Assembly (NCBI GenBank): GCA_026713345.1
Contig: JAPOOQ010000198.1
Location: forward strand, 1-31,206
Length of the DNA: 31,206 nt
Direction: 5' to 3'
From: Gemmatimonadota bacterium
GTDB lineage: Bacteria > Gemmatimonadota > Gemmatimonadetes > Longimicrobiales > Gaopeijiaceae
The first letter of the stretch is position 1. The number at the start of each line of letters is the position of its first letter. The notes below the pieces were generated by a model, which searched no databases, was not told the DNA's origin, and saw only the letters and a list, made by a program, of their open reading frames with translations. The position numbers and the translations under genes are program-made. Of the stretch, positions 23,432-29,772 are shown one piece after another.

Positions 23432-24621
23432 GCCGACGCCGCGCGACCCACGGCGGCAGCCCCACCTCCGTCGCCGGTGACCGGGCCGGAACCGCTGCGA
23501 AAGGACTTGAGAAGCTCCTGGGCAATGTCCACCACCCTTGCCGCCGCTCCCGGCGTGCCGAGCGCCGACCGCACCTCGGCAAGGCCCCGAAGGACCGCTC
23601 GTCGTTCGGGAGACGACTCGTCCAGGAGCGGCTCAATCGCGTCCGCCACAGCGCCCGGGACCACCTCACGCTGAATGAACTCGGGCACCACACGGCTCCC
23701 CGCGACCAGGTTCGCCAGCGCGATGTGGGGAACGCGCACCAAGCGCCTCGCCAACACGTGCGTGAGAGGGTGGGTGACGTAGGCAACCGCGAAGGGCATG
23801 CCCGCCAGCGCCGCCTCGAGAGTGCTGGTTCCAGACTTGACCAGAGCCGCCGTTGCGAGGGCCCTCAGGCCGTCCGCATCCGCAGTCGCCGGAAAGGGGA
23901 ACGGACGGTACGCCGAATCGGGGAGGAACGGCACCCTGCTGACGACGACCTGCAGTTCGGGGATGCGCCGCCGGAGTTCCAGGGCCGCTCCGGTGAAGGG
24001 CGCCGCGTGCCGCTCCAGCTCCTGCAGGCGGGATCCGGGAAAGAGTGCCAACACCGGGCGCGACCGGTCGATGCCCAGCACGTCACCAAGCGCGACCGGA
24101 TCCGCGCCGGATGCTTCGTCGAGAAGCGGATGGCCAACGAACTCCGCACGTCCCCCGTGCGCGTGGTAGAGGGGCGCCTCGAAGGGTAGAATCAGGGCAA
24201 TCCTGTCCGCAATCCGGGCCAGCCGGCGCGCCCGTCCAGCCTTCCACGCCCACACCTGCGGGCCAATGTAGTAGAGGACCGGAATTCGCGACCGGGCCGC
24301 ATGCGCGGCGATCCGCATGTTGAAGCCGGGATAGTCGATCGGCATAAGCAGGTCGATCCCGCCGCCATCCAGGATCGCCTTCACCCGCCGCTCGAGCCGC
24401 TGGAAGAACGGAAGCCGCTTCACCACCTCTGCAAAGCCCATCACGGAGAGCTCGTCCAGCCCCGCCAGAATGTCGACCCCCTCCGCCGCCATCCCCTCCC
24501 CTCCCAGCCCCACAATCTCGGCGCCCGGCCACCGGCGCCCGATTTCGCGCGCCACACGGGCCCCGTGCGCGTCCCCCGAGGCCTCTCCGGCCAGCATCAT
24601 GACCCTGATGCGCCGCGGCAT
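23428..24621 (-). CDS. lpxB: Lipid-A-disaccharide synthase LpxB
   Basis: LpxB joins UDP-2,3-diacylglucosamine to 2,3-diacyl-GlcN-1-phosphate to form the lipid A disaccharide. Typical motifs: AGEASGDAHGA at the N-terminus, IDYPGFNMRIA, YYIGPQVWAWK, VGHPLLDE, LFPGSRLQELERH and KSGTSTLEAAL, all in the GT19 order. From the ATG at 24621 the protein is 397 residues, the family norm. The frame stays open upstream with GTG starts at 24714 and 24690; using them would add a Pro/Asp/Ser-rich tail made by a tandem DNA repeat. No clear ribosome-binding site distinguishes the options. Confidence 0.95.
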   Translation of the reverse strand: MPRRIRVMMLAGEASGDAHGARVAREIGRRWPGAEIVGLGGEGMAAEGVDILAGLDELSVMGFAEVVKRLPFFQRLERRVKAILDGGGIDLLMPIDYPGFNMRIAAHAARSRIPVLYYIGPQVWAWKAGRARRLARIADRIALILPFEAPLYHAHGGRAEFVGHPLLDEASGADPVALGDVLGIDRSRPVLALFPGSRLQELERHAAPFTGAALELRRRIPELQVVVSRVPFLPDSAYRPFPFPATADADGLRALATAALVKSGTSTLEAALAGMPFAVAYVTHPLTHVLARRLVRVPHIALANLVAGSRVVPEFIQREVVPGAVADAIEPLLDESSPERRAVLRGLAEVRSALGTPGAAARVVDIAQELLKSFRSGSGPVTGDGGGAAAVGRAASA

Positions 24622-24636
24622 GCGCGGTGCGGACCG

Positions 24637-24690
24637 CGAATCCGGGCCCGGGGTCGAATCCGGCGCGGGTGACGAGTCGGGCGCGGTCAC
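24637..24690. repeat. Three imperfect 18-base tandem repeats upstream of lpxB
   Basis: Three adjacent 18-base units occupy 24637-24654, 24655-24672 and 24673-24690, each beginning cga(a/g)tc(c/g)g. Read on the minus strand in the lpxB frame they encode APDSSP, APDSTP and GPDSRS, so translation from the GTG at 24714 would give LpxB a short Pro-Asp-Ser repeat tail; from the ATG at 24621 they would be untranslated leader. Repeat number may vary between strains. Confidence 0.6.
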
Positions 24691-24719
24691 GCCCGGTGCG
24701 GCTTCCGCAGCCACCGAGG

Positions 24720-24854
24720 TCAGAAGGTCCGCCCGAGATACCAGATGATGGCGATGACGACCGCGAGCAGCACCAGGAGCGTCCCCGGGGACCGCCCCTT
24801 CCTTGTGTCGATCCACTCGCGCTTACGCTGACGCCGCACGCGTATAAGCGACAT
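24720..24854 (-). CDS. 44-residue single-span membrane peptide
   Basis: A short frame between the oxidoreductase and lpxB. The ATG at 24854 overlaps the end of the oxidoreductase gene by 32 bases. The N-terminal half is strongly basic (SLIRVRRQRKREWIDTRKGR) and the rest one hydrophobic helix (TLLVLLAVVIAIIWYL), a positive-inside N-in topology. The composition is not what a random frame would give, and the frame ends eight bases before the upstream-most possible lpxB start. No family recognised; it may be a small membrane adaptor of the lipid A pathway. No strong ribosome-binding site is seen, so confidence is moderate. Confidence 0.55.
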   Translation of the reverse strand: MSLIRVRRQRKREWIDTRKGRSPGTLLVLLAVVIAIIWYLGRTF

Positions 24855-25884
24855 GGTCCTCAATCTGTTGTTCGATGGCCAGTGCGAGCTCCAGGGCCCT
24901 GCGTCCATCTTCGCCAGTAACCGGAGGCGGCGCCAGACCGGCAATGGCATCGCGGAACGCAGCCAGCTCCGCGGCGAGCGGCTCGGTACGGTCACCCCGG
25001 ATCCGAATCCGCTCCACGACCGAAGCGAGCCCCGCCAGCGCCGGCACGCCCTCGGGGAGCGACACCCCGTCGAGCGCCGATACGCCCTCTTTCAGACGGT
25101 AGAACTCGCCTTTCCCGGCCGCCAGATCGAGCGAGAGGTAGCCGGAGCGCTGCCACACGCGCAGCTTCCTCACCCTTGAGAGCGAGACCCGGCTGGCGGT
25201 CAGGTTGGCCACCGCGCCCCCCTCGAAGCTCACCCGCGCGTTGGCGATGTCCACGTGGCGCGACAGGACGGGAACGCCCGCCGCGGCCAGTTCCGTCACC
25301 GGTCGTCCCACCAGGCTGCACAGCAGATCCACGTCGTGGATCATCAGGTCGAGGACGACGGCAACGTCCAGCGACCGGGGCGTGAAGGGCGCAAGCCGGT
25401 GCGACTCCACGAAGAGGGGGCGGTCCAGGTACGGCCGCGCCGCCACGAGCGCGGGGTTGAACCGCTCCACATGCCCCACCTGCACGATGACGCCGCGGGC
25501 GCGCGCCGCCTCCAGGATCCGGTCGGCGCTCTCGATGTCGGGCGCGAGCGGCTTCTCGACGAAGACGTGGGCCCCGGCGCGGATCGCCGTCAGCGCGACC
25601 TCTTCGTGTGCCGTCGTGGGGACCGCCACCACCACCCCGTCGCTCGCGGCCACGAGATCGTCGAGCGACGGCATGACCGGAGCGCCGACCTTCCTTCCCA
25701 CGGCTTCGGCCCGGCCGCGGTCCACATCGTGGATTCCGGAACAGGCCGCACCCGCGAGTCCCCGTGCCACGCGCGCATGATGGCGCCCGAGCGCTCCGAC
25801 GCCCACCACGCCGATCCTCGGCTCCGGGACGCCGCGCAGCGGCTCAGAAGGTGATGCCGCGCTCGCTGTTCCTGATGAAGTCAA
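24823..25884 (-). CDS. Gfo/Idh/MocA-family oxidoreductase, GnnA-like position
   Basis: A 353-residue NAD(P)-dependent sugar oxidoreductase. The Rossmann motif is IGVVGVGALGRHHARVA, followed by VAVPTTAHEEVALTA and EKPLAPD, whose lysine is catalytic in the family, and DLMIHDVDLLCSLVG carrying the active-site His region. It lies between lpxA and lpxB. In Acidithiobacillus that slot holds gnnA, which oxidises the 3-OH of UDP-GlcNAc for GnnB to aminate; other bacteria have lpxI there. No GnnB is in the window, so the substrate is open. The start appears to be TTG at 25884, overlapping the lpxA 3' end by 41 bases; later starts would damage the Rossmann fold. Confidence 0.85.
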   Translation of the reverse strand: MTSSGTASAASPSEPLRGVPEPRIGVVGVGALGRHHARVARGLAGAACSGIHDVDRGRAEAVGRKVGAPVMPSLDDLVAASDGVVVAVPTTAHEEVALTAIRAGAHVFVEKPLAPDIESADRILEAARARGVIVQVGHVERFNPALVAARPYLDRPLFVESHRLAPFTPRSLDVAVVLDLMIHDVDLLCSLVGRPVTELAAAGVPVLSRHVDIANARVSFEGGAVANLTASRVSLSRVRKLRVWQRSGYLSLDLAAGKGEFYRLKEGVSALDGVSLPEGVPALAGLASVVERIRIRGDRTEPLAAELAAFRDAIAGLAPPPVTGEDGRRALELALAIEQQIEDHVAYTRAASA

Positions 25885-26650
25885 GGAAATAGCCCACTTC
25901 GGGTTGGGACAGCTCCGGATCGGCTTCCACGCGCTCGATCGCCTGGGAAATGTTCAGCCCCGACTGGAAGAGGATCCGGTACGCCCGCTTCAGGGCGCGG
26001 CGCACCTCCGCCGAGATGCCCCTTCGTTCCATCCCCACCGTGTTGATTCCGTACAGCTTGGGCGTGGGGTTGCCGGACGCCCGGCAGAACGGCGCCACAT
26101 CCTGCGTGATCCTCGAGGCGCCGCCGACGAACGCGTGCGACCCGATCCGGACAAACTGGTGTATCCCCACCATCCCGCTGATGATCGCCCAGTCCTCGAT
26201 CGTGACGTGGCCGGCCATGTTGGTGGCGTTCGAAACGACCACATGGTTGCCCAGCTCGCAGTCGTGCGCGACGTGGGTGTAGGCCATCAGCAGGCAGTCC
26301 GACCCGACCACCGTCCGCCCGGACGCGGCCGTCCCGCGGTTGATGGTGGCGAATTCCCGAATGATCGTGCGGTCCCCGATTTGAAGAAACGTCTGCTCCC
26401 CTTCGTATTTGAGATCCTGGGGGTCCGTTCCCAGAACGGCTCCGTTGGCAAGTCGGCAGTCGCTTCCGACCGTCGTGTCCCTCTCGATCAACACCCTGGG
26501 GCCGACGCGCGTGCCGGCCCCGATCCTCACCCCGGGGCCCACGATCGCATAGGGTTCGATCTCCACGCCGTGGTCCAGCACGGCCGACGGATGCACGATG
26601 GCCGTCTCGTGAATCACGACCGGCAACGCCACCACGGCTGCTCGCTTCAT
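25844..26650 (-). CDS. lpxA: UDP-N-acetylglucosamine O-acyltransferase LpxA
   Basis: LpxA starts lipid A synthesis by moving a hydroxyacyl chain from acyl-ACP to UDP-GlcNAc (or its 3-amino analogue). The 268-residue protein is a left-handed hexapeptide-repeat beta helix. H129 in YTHVAHDC corresponds to the catalytic His125 of E. coli, and NATNMAGHV plus GIHQFVRIGSHAFVGG are conserved. The second Gly of VGG (G177) matches E. coli G173, which permits a long acyl chain; chain length is an inference. ATG at 26650 overlaps the LpxC-FabZ stop by four bases (ATGA). Confidence 0.96.
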   Translation of the reverse strand: MKRAAVVALPVVIHETAIVHPSAVLDHGVEIEPYAIVGPGVRIGAGTRVGPRVLIERDTTVGSDCRLANGAVLGTDPQDLKYEGEQTFLQIGDRTIIREFATINRGTAASGRTVVGSDCLLMAYTHVAHDCELGNHVVVSNATNMAGHVTIEDWAIISGMVGIHQFVRIGSHAFVGGASRITQDVAPFCRASGNPTPKLYGINTVGMERRGISAEVRRALKRAYRILFQSGLNISQAIERVEADPELSQPEVGYFLDFIRNSERGITF

Positions 26651-27933
26651 TTGTCGACGATCCTTGCGGTCATTTCGGCCTCGGCGACCACGTTGCCGTC
26701 CACCCTGCCCCTGCCCTTCATCTTGCAGGCCATGCGACGGATGTTGACCACCTCCACCTCGAAGACGACCTGGTCCCCGGGAGTGACCGGCCGCCTCCAC
26801 TTCACGTTGTTCAGCGACATGAAGTACACCACCTTCCCCTCCGGGTCGTCCACCGAGTCCATCAGCAGCAAGCCCCCGACCTGGGCCATCGCCTCGATCA
26901 CCAGGACGCCCGGCATGACGGGATGATCGGGGAAGTGGCCCCGGAAGAAGGGCTCGTTGATCGTCACGTTCTTGAGGCCCACGATGCGCTTGAGCGGCTC
27001 GAACTCCAGGACCCGGTCAACCAGCAGCATCGGGTAGCGGTGGGGCAGGCAGTCCATGATCCGCGTAACGTCGATCCGTTCGCCGCGCTGCTCCCGCTCA
27101 TGCCGCTCCCGTATTTCACGCGCGAGCGCCACGTTGCCCCTGTGGCTCGGACACTCCGCCACCACGTGGCCCCGCAACCGTCCCCCCAGGAGCGCGAGGT
27201 CGCCGACCATGTCTCCCACCTTGTGCCGGAGGAACTCGTCGGGGTAGCGCAGCTGTTCGTTCATCACCCTCTCCTCGTCCAGCACGACCGTGTTCTCGAG
27301 GGAAGCGCCGATGGCGAATCCGCGCTCGTGCAGCACCGGGGCGTCCTCCCTGAAGCCGAAGGTGCGCGCGCTGGCGATCTCCTCAAGGAAGCCACCGCCG
27401 TCGAGCCTGAAGTCCCCGTACTGCCGGCCGATCGCCCCGTGATCGAAATCGATGGTGGCCGAGATGCGCAGACCCTCGTGCGGAAGCACCGTGTACGAGG
27501 CCTGACAACCGTCCCGCGACGTGATCGCGTCCCGCACCTCGATCATGGTTGCGGGAGCCGACTGGCGAGCGCGCCCAACCGCACGCAGCGCCTCCAGCCA
27601 CGGAGCGAAGCTGCCGTCCAGGATCGGAACCTCGGGCCCGCTCACCTCCAGCACGGCGTTGTCCACCTCGAGCGCCGCCAGCGCGGCAAGCACATGCTCG
27701 ACGGTCGCGATGCGGGCGTCATCCACACCGAGGTTCGTACTGAGCTCGGTGCCCGCCACGTAGTCCAGTTGCGCAGGAACAGTCGGGGCATCGGGCAGGT
27801 CCGTTCGCTTGAAGGTGATTCCCGACCCTTCGGGCGCCGGCCTGGCTCTGAGACTGACGGCCTCCCCGTTGTGGATGCCGATCCCCGCCAATTCGAACTC
27901 GCCGGCGATGGTGTGCTGGTAGTCGTTTGCCAT
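26647..27933 (-). CDS. lpxC-fabZ: LpxC-FabZ fusion: UDP-3-O-acyl-GlcNAc deacetylase / hydroxyacyl-ACP dehydratase
   Basis: One 428-residue protein carries two enzymes. Residues 1-~275 are LpxC, the zinc deacetylase that commits the pathway: zinc ligands H80 (ATVEHVLAA), H237 and D241 (LRHKVGDMVGDL) and the catalytic H264 (CPSHRGN). Residues ~287-428 are FabZ: LPHRYPMLLVDRV, then H333 in GHFPDHPVMPGVL and E347 in IEAMAQ, the dehydratase dyad. FabZ competes with LpxA for the same hydroxyacyl-ACP, so fusion may balance lipid A and fatty acid flow. Such fusions are known in Bacteroidota and some other phyla. ATG at 27933; no strong ribosome-binding site. Confidence 0.97.
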   Translation of the reverse strand: MANDYQHTIAGEFELAGIGIHNGEAVSLRARPAPEGSGITFKRTDLPDAPTVPAQLDYVAGTELSTNLGVDDARIATVEHVLAALAALEVDNAVLEVSGPEVPILDGSFAPWLEALRAVGRARQSAPATMIEVRDAITSRDGCQASYTVLPHEGLRISATIDFDHGAIGRQYGDFRLDGGGFLEEIASARTFGFREDAPVLHERGFAIGASLENTVVLDEERVMNEQLRYPDEFLRHKVGDMVGDLALLGGRLRGHVVAECPSHRGNVALAREIRERHEREQRGERIDVTRIMDCLPHRYPMLLVDRVLEFEPLKRIVGLKNVTINEPFFRGHFPDHPVMPGVLVIEAMAQVGGLLLMDSVDDPEGKVVYFMSLNNVKWRRPVTPGDQVVFEVEVVNIRRMACKMKGRGRVDGNVVAEAEMTARIVDK

Positions 27934-27973
27934 TCCAGGGGGACGGTGAACGGAGGTGTGGTCAGTGTAATGT

Positions 27974-28000
27974 AACGCAACGGTGCCGCACCGTTGCGTT
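27974..28000. promoter_or_regulatory. Perfect 12-bp hairpin in the lpxD-lpxC gap
   Basis: AACGCAACGGTG (27974-27985), a 3-base loop, and CACCGTTGCGTT (27989-28000) form an uninterrupted 12-bp inverted repeat, about 40 bases upstream of the lpxC-fabZ ATG. On the minus strand no T-run follows, so it is not a standard intrinsic terminator. It may be a leader hairpin controlling lpxC-fabZ expression, an RNA-processing or stability element, or a dimer-binding operator. LpxC level is tightly controlled in other diderms, which makes the position notable. Confidence 0.6.
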
Positions 28001-28017
28001 TCGCAAGCGGAATCGCG

Positions 28018-29076
28018 TCAATCGTCGGGTTCGGCCGCGTTGCTGGCCAGCGTGCGCTCGATCCGCCGCACCCGCTTCAGTACCCGCGGCAGGCGCATAA
28101 GGTTCGCCATGGCCTTCAAATAGGCCCGGTGGTCGCGGGCCGGGTAACCCGAGACCTCCTGCCCCGCGGCAATGTCCGATATCACCCCGGCCTGCGCGCC
28201 GATGCGGGCTCCGGCGCCGATCTTCAGGTGCCCGACCAGTCCGGCCTGGCCACCGAGGACCACCCCTTCCCCGAGCCGCGTCGACCCCGCAATCCCGACC
28301 TGCGCAACCACCAGCGAGCGGGGACCGACGATCACGTTGTGGCCGATGTGCACCAGGTTGTCGAGCTTGGAGCCGGCGCCGATCCGGGTCTCGCCGATCG
28401 AGCCGCGGTCCAGGGTGCAGTTGGCGCCGACTTCGACGTCGTCCTCGACCACGCACCCGCCTACCTGGGGCACCTTCACGTGCTCGCCGTCCACGAGCAC
28501 GTACCCGAATCCGTCCACCCCTATGCGCGTCCCCGCGTGCACGATCACGCGGTCGCCGAGGATCGAGCCGGGGTAGAGGGTCACGTTCGGGAAGAGAACG
28601 CATGTCCGCCCGATCACGACGCCGTCTCCGATCACGCAGTTCGCGGCGACCGTGCTCCCGCCCCCCACCACCGCCCCGGCGCCGATCACCGCGCCGGGCC
28701 CCACGCACGCCGTCCCGCACACTTCAGCTTCGGGGTGGACGACCGCAGCGCCGTGTACACCCGGCTCCAGGTCGGGGGCGGCGTGCATCATGCTCAACAG
28801 GGTGACCATGGCGCGGTGCGCGTCCTCCACCACGATCCGGTCGCGCGGACCCCCCGGAAGACCGCTCAGTGGTTCGGAAACGAGAAGCGCGCGCCCACCG
28901 CAGCCTTCCAGATCGCCGGCGTAGCGCCGGTCGGCCAGCAGCGCGAGGTCCTCGGGCCCGGCATCGTGAACGGGCGAGATGCGGCTGAAGGTCACGCGGG
29001 CGTCACCCAGCACCCTTCCATCTGTCGCCTCCGCCGCTTCGGCGAGGGTCAGCGCCCGCGCCCCGCGCGAACTCAC
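28018..29076 (-). CDS. lpxD: UDP-3-O-(3-hydroxyacyl)glucosamine N-acyltransferase LpxD
   Basis: LpxD adds the second acyl chain, to the 2-amino group, after LpxC has removed the acetate. The 352-residue protein has an N-terminal uridine-binding domain (TLAEAAEATDGRVLGD, FSRISPVHDAGPEDLALL) followed by hexapeptide repeats; GVDGFGYV and the catalytic His region LDNLVHIGHNV (H246, matching E. coli H239) are intact. The C-terminal helix RLPRVLKRVRRIERTL is typical of the trimer. Start is GTG at 29076, preceded by GAAAGG; no alternative lies upstream in frame. 84 bases separate it from lpxC-fabZ. Confidence 0.95.
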   Translation of the reverse strand: MSSRGARALTLAEAAEATDGRVLGDARVTFSRISPVHDAGPEDLALLADRRYAGDLEGCGGRALLVSEPLSGLPGGPRDRIVVEDAHRAMVTLLSMMHAAPDLEPGVHGAAVVHPEAEVCGTACVGPGAVIGAGAVVGGGSTVAANCVIGDGVVIGRTCVLFPNVTLYPGSILGDRVIVHAGTRIGVDGFGYVLVDGEHVKVPQVGGCVVEDDVEVGANCTLDRGSIGETRIGAGSKLDNLVHIGHNVIVGPRSLVVAQVGIAGSTRLGEGVVLGGQAGLVGHLKIGAGARIGAQAGVISDIAAGQEVSGYPARDHRAYLKAMANLMRLPRVLKRVRRIERTLASNAAEPDD

Positions 29077-29131
29077 CTTTCGGGGCTGCGCCGGAGCAGG
29101 GCCCGCAAGGCGGCGGGGGCGGGAGCGGGCG

Positions 29132-29665
29132 TCATCGGCCTTCGCCCACCGCTCCCTTCTCCTCCAGCCGGTTGAGAACCTCCTGGGTGAGGTTCAGCGA
29201 CTCGTCGGCGGCCAGGATCGCGTTGGAGTTGGCGTCGAGAATAAGCGCGTAGCCCCCCTCCACACGGACCTCCTCGATCACCGCAGTGATTTCGTCCATG
29301 ACCGGCTGCAACACCTCATCCTGCAGTTGCCGCGCCTCGTTTTGAATCTCACCCTCGCGGGTCGAGATGACTCTGTTCTGCGTCGTAATCTCTTGCTCAC
29401 GGGCCTGGCGCGCCTCCGGAGTCAGGTTCATCTGCTGCTGCTGATACTCAGCGATGAGCTGGTCCCGGCGGCCGACGAGCGTCTGCAGCTCGTTGGTCCA
29501 GCCGGCATCGGCCCCTTCCAGCCGCGCGATAGCGGCCTGGGCGGGCGGATACTGCGCCATCACCTCCTGGACGTGGATGTACCCGATCCTGGTTGCCTGG
29601 GCATCGAGCGATGCCGTGAACAGGAGACTCAGCGCCACGGCCATGCCAAATCGAGAAAAACTCAT
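29132..29665 (-). CDS. Periplasmic chaperone Skp/OmpH family
   Basis: A 177-residue secreted protein with a signal peptide cut near SLDA. The mature part starts TRIGYIHVQEVMAQYP, the usual OmpH/Skp opening (IgyVdvqrvl), and continues as a long charged coiled coil (QLIAEYQQQQMNLTPEARQ then AREQEITTQNRVISTREGEI, two separate stretches) before a C-terminal strand YALILDAN. Skp trimers hold unfolded outer-membrane proteins on their way to the Bam complex, matching its place after bamA. The start is the ATG at 29665, behind GGAGGAG; a GTG three codons earlier has no better site. Confidence 0.93.
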   Translation of the reverse strand: MSFSRFGMAVALSLLFTASLDAQATRIGYIHVQEVMAQYPPAQAAIARLEGADAGWTNELQTLVGRRDQLIAEYQQQQMNLTPEARQAREQEITTQNRVISTREGEIQNEARQLQDEVLQPVMDEITAVIEEVRVEGGYALILDANSNAILAADESLNLTQEVLNRLEEKGAVGEGR

Positions 29666-29701
29666 TACGTCCACTCCTCCGGTGCGATTGATCGTGCCGC
29701 C

Positions 29702-29719
29702 TCCCCGTGCCGGCGGGGA
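29702..29719. other. GC-rich stem-loop between bamA and skp
   Basis: TCCCCG (29702-29707) and CGGGGA (29714-29719) form a 6-bp hairpin in the 107-base gap between the bamA stop and the skp start. It has no T-run after it on the minus strand, so it may lower rather than end read-through, or protect the transcript. Confidence 0.3.
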
Positions 29720-29772
29720 AGGGCGGTGGTGTGATGATTACTTTTCCTAAAGATGGCGCATTCCGGCTTCAA

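Noticed and set aside
27974..28000. Intrinsic terminator after lpxD
   Set aside because: The stem is strong but no T-run follows on the transcribed strand, and the genes downstream appear to belong to the same operon.
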